64,000 bases of DNA from Diphasiastrum complanatum (GCA_029204225.1 CM055108.1:26031303-26095302); one strand, 5' to 3'. Positions 9,490 through 22,239 are shown, counted from the stretch's first letter. Notes: generated by a model not told the origin, from the letters alone. Made by a program: numbers and translations.

Positions 9490-12400
9490 AAACTATTTCT
9501 ATCCTTAGAAACTCTCTAAATAGGAAAGAATAACTAGAATAGTTCTTTTAAATTTAAATATCAACCTAGAAAATCATTATCCTTCGTTAAACTTTCACAA
9601 TGGTGATGAAAAAACCAGAAAATAGCCAAAAATCATCATTTTTGCTTGTTTTTTTTTTTTCATAAAGTTGGATAGTAGGTGGCTATAAAACACCATGTAG
9701 AGCTTGTAAAAAGGTGAACCAAAATCTTTTAAAGCTTTCCCTGAAGTTAGAACCAAGAATTCCAGCAATTGAACTTCTAGGAAGTCAAAAAAGTTCAAAA
9801 AATGACCATTTTTGGTGATTTTTGGGGGATGGATCTCTCCAAATCCATAAGGAGATCATTCTGGAATTAATTACAGCTTGATTAGCAATCCTTTTAACCT
9901 TCCCAACAAGCTATCAGACCTGTGAATTGATGGCCGGTGGCTTATGCACCATCTCCATCAAGTTTGAAGCTATTTTGACTTCTACAAATCAAGAAATCTT
10001 TGTTCTCAGCCTATACTGCATCTTAGGATCAGTATGAATGCTTCATGGAAGTCTAGTTGATTGTTTAAGACTATTGGTAGCATCAATTTTGAGCTTGGGG
10101 AGGTGTTTGCAAATTTTTGCATGATTTCTTCTTGTGGAAGTGCGCCCTACTACAGTTTTTCAGACACTCTGACCTCGCACGTGTGAAGCCTAGGTGGCAG
10201 GCTGACATGGCAAGCATCTTTTTCACTTGGTCTCCCTCTGTATTGAGCTTTACAGCATCCAGTTTGGTGTCTTGTAGCCAAAGTTATGATCATCTAAAGT
10301 TTTGCAGTTTTGTGAGTAAAATTTGCAAAATTTGGAATTGTTCTGATTGCATGCCAGTAATTTCCCTAATTTGTAGTACTGTGTTTGCATGGATTAGTTG
10401 CATGATGATTCTCAGAGTGATTCTAACATGCATGAGAGATTTACAATCGATTTGAGTGGTCATATGCATGTACTCTGACAGTGGGGTCACAAATCAGTGT
10501 TAATGGCTGACAAATTTCGTAAAACTGAAGTTTACGTAAAAAAATTCCGTAATGACGTTTATGACTAATGTAGTGCGCTTTGCATGCCAATTTGACATTG
10601 GGTTAGTAACATTAATAATCGGATAGTGTTTCGATTTTTTCGACTTCGGTTGCCTTTTGTACTAATAGTATTTTCATCAGAATTTTCGAATAACGTAAAA
10701 TAAAACAAAATTTGAGTTTTCCAAAAAAAATCAAAATTTTGGTCATTTTTTCGTTATCTATGGAATCAGTTTAGATTAGTGAATTGATTAAACTGAGTTT
10801 ATCAATCAGAATTGATCACAGTGTTTTCACTTAATCTAAATTATTTCCCAGTAATAGATAAGTTAAAATTGACAGAAAAAACTGTAATGAATTGCCAACA
10901 ATTTTTACTGTGCTATTATTTTTGAACTCTGGAGTTGGGAACTCCCAGATAGAAAGTTAAAAAAATTTGATTTTTTTTTTCCTTTTTGTTGAATTTCCAT
11001 TTGATAATTAAAAATCAGTTACTTGTTTGATAAGTTTTCTAATCGATGTTGATCGATAGTAATCAGTCAAGTGAACGTTTGTGCGAAAAACTCGTTAAAT
11101 TTGAATTAAAATCGTCAAACAATATGAAATGACCAGACTGGATGAGTGGCAATAGTATTCTTTATCTAGTCAGTAAATCTGACAGGATACGGTTTAAGAG
11201 TTACTGAAATCCTATTGGTAGGATTTTCATTTATGTAATTTCATATTCTACGTTTGGATAGGTTTTGTCAATATTAACGGAGTAATGCCAAACCAGTCAA
11301 TAGAAAGAAAAAACAGTCTAATTTTATTGGAAAAATTATAATAATAGAAATTACATAACTGATTTAATTTCCAGTAAACTCCTATGGTGAATTGTATTCA
11401 AAGAGTGAGACTAGTACGATTTTTCATACTAGTAAATGATTTTTGATATATCGGATATTCAACAAATAAATGAAATTCTCCAGTGTTTTGGAAACAAGAG
11501 ATAATTTCCTATAGTGATTGTAGGACAACTAGATGATCCGTGGATCTCTAGAATATCATATAAGGCGGTTAAAGGTTTTCTGGAAGGAAAGCTGATGGTA
11601 TGGAATGTCAGTGATTTTGGAAAGGAAATTCTAGGACTATAAAGATCTGATGATCAATGGTGTGTTTAGTACCTAGTTGCGATACGGGAAAGAAGAAAAC
11701 CATTTGATCAAATGTGGGGTATTTTGAAAAATTTTGAGGTTTAATCTAGATCCTAATATGGTATCTCATTATTTACAAAATCAGAGGCCCTCAAATCTAT
11801 TTCTCGCTTTCTTAATTAATCCTTTACTTCTTAGTAATTTCTCAAATATGAAACATCAAACTAGTTTATATGAATTCTTTCCAGCATATTCTCACAAGAT
11901 AAGTATTTTATTTGTGCAGAATATAACTATTCTAGTGGATGTCATTCTACTACAGTTTATGGTCTGCAGATGCTTGAGTACAGTTCTTCATTTGAATTGG
12001 ATTTCCAGTTATCTTAGGAGACAGACAAGTCTATTAAGATGAATGAATGTTATTTTTCTTGCATTTGGTGCTAGAAACAGGAGCATTTAACTCACAAGAA
12101 TATCTGAGATACTCAGAGTTTAGTTTTAATCATTCTATATCTTAATGATTCTCCTAGAGATTCTAGTTAAATGAATTATCATATCTTGGAATTGGATTCT
12201 AAGGATATTTGTACTTGAAAACTTATGAATTATCTGCTAGAATTTGTGGATGATGTCAGACTGTATTTATAGTTATTTTATTATTTCTTTAACTTTAATC
12301 TCTTAAGTTAGATTATCTCACCCAGTGTTTCATGTAAATGCTTTATATGAAGGTGATGTTACTAACTTATGGTGAATATAATCCAGTTGGAAAATTTATC

Positions 12401-12954
12401 GCTTAGTGTACTTTTTCAAACCTGAGTTGTACTCCAGTGTAGAGATTATCATTTGGAAAATAGGATTATCTCTGAGTTCATGACATTCAACTCTTTCTCT
12501 AACACATGCAAACCAATTTACAGGATTAAAACCATCTAATTGATCTGATCTTGCTGGATTTTGGTTCTTACTATCTATTTTGTGCCAAAAAGCTTGAAAA
12601 ACCAAGCAATTTTGACCAAAACATAGTCTAGAATCATAAATCATTGGAGAGAACCGGCATGCATCATTAATTTCATCATTAATGAACTCTAAAATGAAAG
12701 TACACTTGCTGGAAAATTCAGATCTACCAAAGATTGATTCACACAAGAAAAAGCGCTCCAAAAAAACATCACAAATTGGCCTTCAAGGACAATTCTCCAT
12801 AAAACCACAAAGAATCCCAAGAGTAATGGATCTTAGCAACATGCAAATTGAAACTGGGATAGTACACCCACTTGCAACCTTGCTATCCACCTTGCAATCC
12901 AAAATTTCGACAAAAGGTAGTCCTTGTCCATGTTCTCCAATCTTCGTAAGCCTT
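9490..12954 (-). other. Internal region of element D, no recognised genes
   Basis: About 3.5 kb of AT-rich DNA with only short frames. No DSG protease, RT, RNase H or integrase motif was found on either strand. A 121-residue minus-strand frame at 12396-12761 (QLDGFNPVNWFACVRERVE) is faintly reminiscent of a copia Gag N-terminal segment, but too weak to call. The rest carries no repeat or RNA gene I can recognise. Confidence 0.6.
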
Positions 12955-12966
12955 GCTCTGATACCA
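12955..12966 (-). other. Primer-binding site of element D (initiator tRNA-Met)
   Basis: The minus strand reads TGGTATCAGAGC, one base after the LTR end. This is exactly the primer-binding sequence complementary to the 3' end of plant initiator tRNA-Met, used by many copia elements and chromoviruses. Confidence 0.93.
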
Positions 12967-12967
12967 C

Positions 12968-13475
12968 TATAAGAGAAGCTCCCTAAGATCCTGCTTACAA
13001 GACAATACACAATGGAAAACACACTATGGAGCAACCACCCAACCAAGTAGAACTCTCGAAGCTTCACCCCCAAGCCAAGGAACAAGAGGCATGAATGTAG
13101 AGTGAAACCCTAGCAATGAATCCATGATCACAATGAGGAGTAGGGTGAGTTTGACCTCAATATATAGAGCCAAAAGCAACCTGGGCACATAGCCATGCAT
13201 AGCCCTAAGTTCCCTATACATAGATTCACCTAGAATAGAGTCCTATGCATGGACCAACTATTCATAGAATTGCTATTGATAACTCGACACATGCATACAT
13301 TGTCTCATACCTTGTCTAAACTCCATTTAGTGTGTTTTGGGTCTCACAAGGATATTAGTTACTTTCGGGTCACATCCAGTATGACATGGCATAACTAACA
13401 GCTTGATTTACTGGAGTACCGTGTATCCAAGACTAGGAGTATACTGAATCCTACTTACTGCTCATGGACATAACA
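12968..13475 (-). repeat. Right LTR (5' LTR) of element D
   Basis: This 508-bp copy is the partner of 8984-9476. It ends ATAACA and is followed by the target duplication GACAA. The TATA-like motif of the left copy is conserved near 13155-13168. Confidence 0.92.
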
Positions 13476-13480
13476 GACAA

Positions 13481-14855
13481 AGTTAAGGAAATGTGTCCCC
13501 CTATCGCTGATAAGTTCTAGGGAGCAACCAAAACGAATGATAACCTGTTCATAGAGAAATTTTGTGGTAGAACGTGCGTCAACATTGCGAACAGCTCTAG
13601 CTTCAGCCCATTTGGTACAATAGTCCATGGCTACTACGATATATCTTCATTGAGTGTGTCTAGTAGCGGGACTAATTGATCCAACATAATCAATTTCCCA
13701 TTTTTGAAAAGCTTGATCAGTTGTGATAGGGTATAAAGGCATGTAGTCAGTCTTTTGAAATCATTTTGTTCGTTGACAAATATCACAGGCCTTTGTGTAG
13801 GTGTGTGTATCCTTAAAAAGGGTTGGCCACCAAAATCCTTCCAAGAGGATTTTTTTGGCAGTCATTTCGAAAGAGAAATGACTTGCTCCAACACCTTCAT
13901 GAGTTAGGGAGATAACAGAGGGTCGGATAATTCCATCTAACCCTTGCTTGTAAACTTGTTCTGCAATTAACGTATAAGGTTTGGTTTTCAAGACTAATGC
14001 ACGTTGTTCGGGTTTAGATAAGGATGGATCCATCTGCCTTGAAGAATATTCTATAATATCCTTGGCTCAAATGGGTGTAGAGTCAACGTGAAATAAAATG
14101 TCATTGGGTAAATCATCGTTGACGCCTTGATTTGGAGTGGGTAAGTTAGAGATTCGGGATAGATGATCTGCTAAAAAATGTTGAACCCCCTTTTGAACCA
14201 TGATTCTAAACTCAAATTCTCACAGTAATAGGATCCATCGAGTAGAATAATCAGGGGCCCAAAGGATAGGTGCATTGGTGAGGGCTTCCTTTAATTGAAT
14301 GAATGCGACTCATTGTTCATCAGTCCATTTGGGAACAACTACCACTTTATAGATTAATCATGCTTTATTAACGAAATCGAAAATAAAACACCGATAGTAG
14401 TTGGCGTGGCCTAGGAAAGAATAAACTTCATGGATGGTGCGTGGTTCGGACAGATTTTGAATAATCAGGACCTTGTCCGAGTCAGTTCCGATGCCGGTTT
14501 TTGAAATGATATGTCCTAACACAATACTGTGTGTTACCCAAATCTGGCATTTTTCAGGGTTTCAAGGAAATGCCGAAGCGTTGACATTGGATTAAAATTT
14601 TCTCAAGCATAGACATATGACGTGTTTTTTCTAAATGTGCACCTAAATCTCCAAGTAAACCTCTAGGGTATCTCCCATCTGCTGAGAAAAGACAGCTTGC
14701 ATTAACACGCTGAAAAGTGCTAGGAGCATTACAGAGACCAAAAGGCATGACTTTCCAACAAAAAATTTTCCATTTTGTGGCAAAAGCAGTTTTATGTTGA
14801 TCTTCTTCAACAATTTGAATCATATTGTATCCGCTAAAGCCATCAAAGAAAGAGT
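13481..14855 (-). pseudogene. RT, remnant RNase H and integrase N-terminus of element B
   Basis: From the high end downward: SFFDGFSGYNMIQIVEEDQH, FATKWKIFCWKVMPFGLCNA and PSTFQRV of RT; then the YxDD region, decayed and frameshifted (GDLGAHLEK). The thumb follows (CQIWVTHSIVLGHIISKTGI, FLGHANYYRCFIFDF). RNase H is nearly all deleted: sequence jumps from PILWAPDYST to RWILLL-EFEFRIMVQKG, dropping the TDAS and TDH motifs. The integrase zinc-binding domain is readable: HEGVGASHFSFEMTAKKILL with CDICQRTK completing HHCC. The start of the integrase core is degraded before the element D junction. Confidence 0.85.
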
Positions 14856-14860
14856 AGGTC

Positions 14861-15395
14861 TGTCATGTGCCAAATCTAAGTAAATAGCAGTTACAATGAA
14901 AGTAAAGCTAAGAGCAAGAAAAGTACAAAGCATTCAAGATAGCATATCTATAGAAAGCTAGAAACAATGAGATCTCAATGGAATCACATTAGCAATGAAA
15001 GAAAGAGTACAATCAATGTAAATGAGCATGGATTCATGTAGATAGGGCACATGAGACCTAGCAATGGAAATCCCTATGGCTCACATTCACAAGGAAGCTA
15101 GAAGCTCTCACTTGCAAATGAGCCAAAAGATCCACAAATTGATGTCTCTTGCCTAGTTATAGACAATGCTCTTACTTAACTTAACATAACTATCTTGTAA
15201 GATAGTTAACCCTTGTTAAGCATAATTTAGTCTACATTGGGCCTTTAGTGGCCTATTATCCTTATTTGTTACTTTGGAAGGGCCTAAAGAGGGAAGCGCC
15301 TTGTTCTTAAGGCTAATAGCTCCTTTTGGGCCTACAAAGCTTACAAGGGATATTCTGATGCATTGGTAAGCATGGATGTACTAAAGTACATGACA
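14861..15395 (-). repeat. 3' LTR of element C
   Basis: 535 bp, beginning TGTCATGT and ending ACATGACA as an 8-bp inverted repeat. The last 112 bases (15284-15395) match 22716-22828 with a few substitutions and one indel. The rest has no match on the right side of the element. Confidence 0.9.
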
Positions 15396-15407
15396 CTCCC
15401 CTTACTT
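15396..15407 (-). other. Polypurine tract of element C
   Basis: The minus strand reads AAGTAAGGGGAG directly before the LTR start TGTCATGT, the expected place for the plus-strand primer. Confidence 0.8.
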
Positions 15408-15484
15408 AAACATTTTTGTCCTCAAAAATGAAGGCATATGCCTAATAGCTCTAGGAACACATTTCAAATTGTATCGATGGAGCT

Positions 15485-15661
15485 TCATGGTAATAGTTGT
15501 GGCCACTTTTGAATAAAGGAGCTGTTGACCCAAGAATTCTCTTCATCGGGAAGATTCTTCCAGTGAATTAGATATTCCTTGATTAACTTCCCATTCTGCA
15601 ATACCTTGTCCCGATATCCAACGATTTTGGCTAGTTCCAGAACCATATGACCCTCATGATC
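15485..15661 (-). pseudogene. Chromodomain at the integrase C-terminus of element C
   Basis: In the frame next to the integrase, the minus strand reads MVLELAKIVGYRDKVLQNGK, then EYLIHWKNLPDEENSWV and SSFIQKWPQLLP before a stop at 15485. This is the chromodomain pattern (hydrophobic strand, YLxxWKxLPxxxxxW, C-terminal helix). Chromodomains of chromoviruses bind modified histone tails and steer integration to heterochromatin. It is out of frame with the upstream integrase by a small shift near 15655, so the fusion protein is broken. One of the usual aromatic cage positions (Tyr/Trp near the start) is not obvious. Confidence 0.82.
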
Positions 15662-16802
15662 CAAAAGGTGGTAGAGTAACAGTTGTAGATAAATGTTCTC
15701 CCAAACTCCTCTTTAGAAGAGATACATGGAATACACGATGCATACGGGTTGTTGATGGTAGATCCAGTTCGTAATTCAACTCCCCAAGCTTCATCACAAT
15801 TTTGAAGGGTCTATAAAATCTGGGAGCCAACTTTTCGCTTTGAGTTTTCTTCAGCTTAGTGTATCTATAAGGTTGTAACCTTAAATATACATAATTCCCT
15901 TCAACAAAATCACGGAAAGTCCATTTTTGATCAGCATATTGCTTCATTTGTATCTGAGCTGCTTTAATGTGCTCTCGATTGGCCCTCAAAATATCATTCA
16001 TGTGCTGAACCTGGTCCACAACTGCCGGAACTACAACCTCTAACAAATCCGCATTAATGGGTTGTAATGGTTCATGGCCATATAATGCAAAGAAAGACGT
16101 CATACCGATTGACACATGTGGAGTGCTATTATGGCAAAATTTGGCGAGATACAACCAGTCGACCCACTTTGTCTGATGATTCGAAACAAAATGTTGCAAA
16201 TAACACTCCAACCACTGGTTAACGCTTTCTGTTTGCCCATCATTTTTTGGATGAAATGATGTACTTAAGCACAATTCAGTGCCCAACTTGTCCATTAAGA
16301 CCTTCCAGAAAGTGGAAATAAATCTACCATCTCTGTCACTCACTATCTCTTTTGGTATGTCGTGTAACTTGAAGACATTCTTCAAGAATATTTGTGCTAC
16401 TTGGGCTGCACTATCAGTAGTCTTATAAGGTAGGAAATGTGCATATTTTGTAAGCCGATCCACCACCACATAGATATCATCATATCCCCCAGTTGTTGTT
16501 GGCAAGGAAGGTATAAAATCCATGCTAATACTCGTCCAACACTGTGTGGGAATGGATGGCGGATGAAATAAACCTGGTTGCTTAACATGCTCCACCTTAT
16601 TTACTTGACAAGGAATACATTCTTGCACGTACGTGTATATAGCTTTCTTCATACCAGCCCATTTGAATAGCTTGCAGATGGTTTGATATGTCTTCAAAAT
16701 TCCACTATGCCCAACACTGGGAGATGAGTGTAGCTCATATAACACTTGCGGAATGAACTTAGATTTAGGAGCAAGCACAACTCTAGAATTGTCATACAAC
16801 AA
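15654..16802 (-). pseudogene. Integrase of element C
   Basis: A 382-residue open stretch. The zinc-binding HHCC domain: HSSPSVGHSGILKTYQTI, then CIPCQ. The catalytic triad looks intact: Asp in SMDFIPSLP, Asp in VSDRDGRFIS, Glu in NDGQTESVNQW. A GPY-like module follows (APRFYRPFKIVMKLGELNYELDLP) and HRVFHVSLLKRSLG. The integrase joins element DNA to the chromosome. This is the best-preserved enzyme in the window, but it is separated from RT by stops near 16802-16851 and from its chromodomain by a frameshift. Confidence 0.93.
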
Positions 16803-16850
16803 TATTTGTCCTTGTTTCCTATAACGGGGATGAACATCTGAGTTAGAAGC

Positions 16851-18430
16851 TTAAGTTTCCTCCCAAATCTCCTTCAAATCTGGATCTTCTATATATTCCG
16901 CTTGGATGTCTTTTATCCAATCTGCGCTCAATGCAATTATTGCGGAGATTGTGCCAAATCTCAAATTTGACCACAGCATTCTATGCTCTTCTGTTAGAGG
17001 ATGATTCAAAATTTCATTTTGGTGTTCCGCCAAGTATGCCACATATTCCTCTGTAGATTCTGATGATGCATTCATCTGCAAAGGCCATATTCTCGATAAT
17101 GCATCTGCAACCACATTGTCCTTTCCTTTTAGACATTCAATGTTAAAATCATAAGATTGAACTTGTGATAACCATCTCTTCTGCTTGTCATTCAATTGCT
17201 TTTGGCTCAAGAAATATTTCAAGCTATGATGGTCACTTTTAATCAAGAATTTAGAACCATATAAATAGTGTCGCCATTTCTTAAGAGCATGCACAATTGC
17301 CAACATCTCCTTATCATGAGTAGGATATGACGCTTCCTTATCAGTGAGTTTCCTACTTTTGTAAGCAATAACTCCATCTAATTGGCTCAAAATAGCCCCC
17401 AATCTTGTGCCACTGACATCCACTGTAACCATGAAAGGTAAGTTGAGATTGAGTTGCACTAGTAACGGAGCTATTACCAACGATTCCTTAAGAGCTTCAA
17501 AGGCGATCTGAGTTTTCTCATTCCATTTAAACTTGTCCTTTCTCAGAAGATGGGTAAGCAATGCTGCTACTTTTAAGAAGTCCCGAATGAATCTTCTATA
17601 ATAAGATTCTAAACCCATGAATCCTCTCAATTCTCTGATGTTGTTAGGTGAATTCCAATTCTTGATTGCCTCAATCTTCTTTTGGTCCACCTTGATTCCC
17701 TCTTTGGACACAATATGTCCCAAGTATTCCACCTCATCTCGAGCGAATTCACATTTGGTTATCTTTGCAAACAACTTGTATTCTCGAAGAATACTTAAAA
17801 CTGTATCCAAATGTTTCGCATGCTCTTCCATGTTCATGCTATATATTAGGATGTCGTCAAAGAATACCAACACAAACAAATAAAGGTAAGGTTCAAAAAT
17901 TCGCTTCATAAGAGCTTGAAAAGTGGTAGGATCATTAGTTAATCCGAACGGCATAACTTTGAATTCATAATGTCCCTTGTCAGTTCAGAAAGCTGTCTTA
18001 TGTTGATCCTCTTCTTTGGCCTTAATTTGATGGTATCTTGAACGTAAATCTATCTTTGAAAAAACGCTAGCTCCCTTTAACGCATTCAACAAATCATCCA
18101 CTCTAGGGATTGGATATATGTTTTTGATGGTCACTTTGTTAAGAGCTCAATAATCAATACACATACTAAATGTTCCATCCTTCTTCTTAACCAGCAATAC
18201 GGGAGAGGCAGAAGGTGATTTACTTCGAACAATAAATTCTTGTGAAAGTAACTCCTGAACCTGTTTATGGACTTCTTCTTTTTTGGCCTTGATAGTCTGT
18301 AAGGTGGTAAATTGACCGGTTTAGTCCCCGATTCCAATTCAATGGGATGGTCCACAAATCTAGTAGGAGGTTCCCCTTTGGGTAACTGATCAACAAACAC
18401 ATCAGAAAATTTATCCAGATCTTCCGAATT
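16851..18430 (-). pseudogene. Reverse transcriptase and RNase H of element C
   Basis: The RT N-terminus (FVDHPIELESGTKPVNLPPY) is at 18280-18400, then a frameshift. VLLVKKKDGTFSMCIDY follows with a TGA at 18147, then [11 protein letters not shown] and a TGA at 17985 where Trp is expected. From 17954 the frame is open: MPFGLTNDPTTFQALM, VFFDDILIYS (catalytic FDD intact) and YLGHIVSKEGI. RNase H contains VDVSGTRLGAILSQ, DKEMLAIVHALKKWRHYL, IKSDHHSLKYFLSQ and KGKDNVVADALSR. Both stops fit single transitions. Confidence 0.92.
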
Positions 18431-18447
18431 TTTGGATTCTTCACACT

Positions 18448-18990
18448 CTATTTTACCTTGGCCAATGGTTTTGTTTTTACTTCCTTGATTTGTCCTTCAA
18501 TTTCTTCAATCCTGAGCACAAACATTTTCACATTTGATCTAGACAACCTTTGAGCCTTCTCTACAAAAATCAGCTGCAAAGTTGAACGTGGTTGAGTAGA
18601 TTGAACGTTGTGTAGTTCAAATTGGCGTTCTCTTTGTCTGAAGCTCATCAGTCCTTGATTGAAGTTGATTGTTACATTTATCAAGGTCTTAAGCCATTCC
18701 ACCCCGAGTATAACATCAATTGGACCCAACTCCACAATATGGAAACTCGTTTTAAGAGTATAATCCTCCATTTGTAATTTCACCACTGGGGTAATGTTAT
18801 TACAAGGAATGGTTACTCCATTGGCAATCTGGACTCTCATCTTATCACAACAATCCAAAGATGCTAATCCACAGCTTCATAACGACCTACTATTATAGAA
18901 GTTATGCGTACTATCATTATCTATTAAGCAAAATACTTTCCTTCCATTAATTAATGCTTGCACACGGAAAGTTTTGTTAGAATGGGATCC
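18448..18990 (-). pseudogene. Aspartic protease of element C with damaged active site
   Basis: At 18908-18930 the minus strand reads FCLIDNDSTHNF where the family has LIDSGSTHNF; AAT and GAT replace expected AGT and GGT, two G-to-A changes that destroy the DSG triad. A stop follows (RSL-stop-SCGLASLD), then a 136-residue open stretch with VKLQMEDYTLKTSFHIVELG and DVILGVEWLKTLINVTINF, the conserved flap and LGxxWL blocks. The C-terminal part leads into the RT linker. It would process Gag-Pol. Confidence 0.87.
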
Positions 18991-19056
18991 ATTGAAAGCA
19001 TCTAAAGATATGCTCAATAGTTCAACTTCCTAATCCCTCCTAATGGATCTTTCCTG

Positions 19057-20459
19057 CTATCCATGGTCCGATTGATGGTTTGGTGATTCCTCATCAAATG
19101 AGGTGTCTTCCTTTCCTTCATCATTTTGCGGCGGCTGAGTGTCAATGACATTTTCTGAAAAAGTGCTAGTATCATCTTCGTCATCTTCAACAATCAAGGA
19201 AATCCCGGCAAACTTAGCTTTGTCACACTTATGCCCTGGTTTCCATTTTTGCTTACAAGTGAAACATAAACCTTGTTGTCGCAGTCGATCTATCTTTGCT
19301 TTTGATCTAACAATCTTCACCTCTGGCTTGGCCTCCATGTTGCTCACTTGTTTCTTACCACTATTCCTCCTATCAGCTTCTTTAACTGTCGAGTACTGGA
19401 GGATTGTGTTCTTGTCCTTATCATGTCGACGAATATCAGAATTCCGCTCAGCTTCTCGTCCGTTAACTTCATATCTGGGTGCTCCTGATTTAGTCGACCA
19501 CCTACCAGTATATTTAGGCTCAATTTTAAGAGCCACCCGCATAGCTTGATCAAGATCAGTACAGAAACGTGATGCTACATCAGCTCCAATATCTGGCTAC
19601 AGTCCTTGTATATACCTTCGTAAGTGATCTGCATCATACACTCTGGGTAGTTTAAGAGTTAGACTCCAAAAATCAAAATTATACTCTTGTAGTGAACTCT
19701 TCTAACATATCCTTGTCCATCTTTTAAAGTTGTCGTCATCTTGGAATGGTCTTCTGAAGGTCTCAATACAAGCATTCTTAAATAACGGCCAATTAGTTTG
19801 TGCATTACATTCCTCTGTTGATAACCTATTCTCCCTCCGCTTCCACCATTCATAAGCTGCTTCTTCGAAGTGGATCGTAGCGAAAGTGATTTTATCTCGG
19901 TCATCTCTATTGAACAGAGTAAAGTAACGATCTAACTTATCCAACCACTCCTCGATGTCAAGGGTCTTAAAGTCACCATTGAATTTTGGAATGATTATCT
20001 TATCCTTGTACTCCCGAGTATCGAAGTGGTTCCGTTGTTCATGAAGTCTCGTGGAGTGTTGCACTCGTTGTTCAGACATGCCCCTATCAGTTCCAAGTCT
20101 GACTCGGTATTCGAGATTAGTCTGTAATATTTGTTTTCCCCTGTCCATGTCAATTCTTCGTACATCATGTGAAGATGTTACATTTTGTGATGGAGATGGT
20201 AGTCGAAACGATGTAATGGCTCATCAGATCTCTGATAAGCTCCTGCTAGTTTGTCTTGCCTACCAGCTAGGCTATCAAAATCTTGTCTCATTTCTTGTAA
20301 CATTGCCACTATCAGATCTTGTGTGGGTTGCATCTTATTTAATATGTTATCTGACTGGGTTGGAACCTGTAGTTCTTCCATCGTTTCATCAATAGGCAAA
20401 TTGTCTTGAGGTGGGTTATTTTCATCCACTGTCTGTTTTCCTTTACCGCCCATTCTGAA
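19057..20459 (-). pseudogene. gag of element C
   Basis: The frame starts at an ATG at 20453 (MGGKGKQTVDENNPP) with a coiled or Gln-rich N-terminus (MLQEMRQDFDSLAGRQDKLA). The capsid core follows: IIIPKFNGDFKTLDIEEWLD, ITFATIHFEEAAYEWWKRRE and WPLFKNACIETFRRPF. Frames shift near 20150 and 19700. At 19250-19290 the single knuckle CFTCKQKWKPGHKCD is the CX2C-long-loop-GHxC form typical of chromoviruses. The C-terminal end is acidic (VEDDEDDTSTFSENV). Gag forms the particle and binds element RNA. Confidence 0.9.
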
Positions 20460-20830
20460 GTGTTACAGCAGTAATTTGAATAGTCTTGGTGAATTTGTCT
20501 TATCGTTCTGAACACTTTTTGTTTTTACTGCACTGGATTCCGATTTCAAACAAGGAAGTTATGGGCGCTCAAAGAATGAGAAAGAAAAAACGAGCATTCA
20601 ACCTAGAAAATGGGGTTATAAAATTTTACAAACTGGATTGTATAAACTTTGAGATCCATGAATTGTTTTGGTGCTTGGGAAAAATTGCAGGAACCGTAGG
20701 AAATTAAGAAGTTTTACGGTAAATTTTTTTAACGGCTGTCTATATGGTACATTTGGGTGCTCGTGAAGGATTGTGGCAACTGTAATTTTTTTTTTTTCTT
20801 TTTTTCAAGAAACCTAAATTTTTTTCTCAG

Positions 20831-21165
20831 GCAGGGAATAGGTAGAGAGAGAAAAGAGATAACCGAAGAGGAGTAGAGAGAGAAAATAGGTAGCCGAAGT
20901 CGCAAGGAGGTAACCGAACAGGGGTAGAGAGAGAGAGCACGTAACGAAGAGGGGTGGAGAGAGAGAAACTCAACCGAAGCACTTGTAGAGAGAGAAGGGA
21001 GGTAGCCGAGGTCGCGAGGAGAGAGAGGGAATGTAACCGAAGCAGGTAGAGAGAGAAATCTCGACCGAAGGATGCGTGAACTCTCACCCGAATAGGAAAC
21101 GCGTGAGGTCTCGACCGAGCAGGGTGTGAGGTCTCGACTGAGCAGGGTGTGAAAGAAAACTTCTC
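20831..21165 (+). repeat. Degenerate GTAGAGAGAGA / ACCGAAG tandem repeat
   Basis: Units of about 40-50 bases alternate GGTAGAGAGAGAAA with GTAACCGAAG or TCGACCGAAG. Around seven copies are visible. The ACCGA word also appears in the leader repeat of element A, but too short to show homology. Confidence 0.65.
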
Positions 21166-21188
21166 TCTTAATTTCTCTAATAGTCTGA

Positions 21189-21434
<246 letters not shown>

Positions 21435-22239
21435 TGATCGTTCTAGCGAGCGAGCGCTGATCAGCGAAGGCACAACGATCGGTGCTCATCAGCAAGCGGG
21501 CGGTAGATGCAAGGTCGGAATTGTTCGAATGCTGAGCAGGAGCTGGTTCTTTTTCTGCTTGCAATCACTGTTGAATCAGACTAAAAGTAATAGAATAAAG
21601 TGAGCGGTGGCAGCTGCGGATTTCCTGCATGCGCTTGAGTTTGAGATAGTTTGTGTTGTATAGGCAAAGGATATTATCGTATTATCATGGGGATGATAGG
21701 AGACGCAGTGGCGGCAGTGCGTGGCACGAATGTCAGGCATCTGCTTATGCAGATCATCAGTCTTGGTTTAATAGTCTCTTCAGCATTGATCATATAGAAA
21801 GGATTAATGTGCTTGACTGGGAGTGAACCACCTGTGGTAGTTGTTCTGTCCGGGAGACGTTCAAAGTTTCTTCCAACAGTGGATAGTCTCATTAGCACAA
21901 ATGAAACAGAACCTTATAATTTTCCTGGAATCCTGAGCAGATTTCGTAAATCAACTTTCGCCTGTTGAATAACTGATACCAGAAAGGATAGAGAAAGAGG
22001 GAAGGTAATCACGAAGAGAGGGTTAGGCTTAGGGTAGGTTAGGTTATGTTTAGGTCAAGTCTAGGCTAGGGTTGAAAAGGTAGGGTTAGGTTTTTTTTTT
22101 TTAAATATATTTAACGAAACTTCAAGATGAAAAAATTGAAAAAAATTGACAAAGAAAAAAAAACTTCAGAAATGACAAGTTGAAGTGCTTCTCTATCACT
22201 TGGAAAAAATCCACAAAATTTTTTAAAATTTCGGCAATT

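Larger units (their letters stand above)
8984..13475 (-). mobile_element. Non-autonomous LTR retrotransposon D, complete ends
   Basis: Two direct LTRs (8984-9476 and 12968-13475) flank a 3.5-kb internal region with no recognisable Gag or Pol. The target duplication GACAA lies at 8979-8983 and 13476-13480. On the minus strand a primer-binding site complementary to initiator tRNA-Met lies one base from the right LTR, and a polypurine tract abuts the left LTR, so the element reads right to left. LTRs begin TGTTATGTCC and end in TTATA on that strand. It inserted into the integrase gene of element B. Its lack of coding capacity means it must have used proteins of another element. Confidence 0.92.

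Noticed and set aside
22020-22095. Telomere-like GGTTAGG words
   Set aside because: Spacing and sequence vary (GGCTTAGGG, GGTTATG) and no TTTAGGG array forms; not an interstitial telomere by this evidence.
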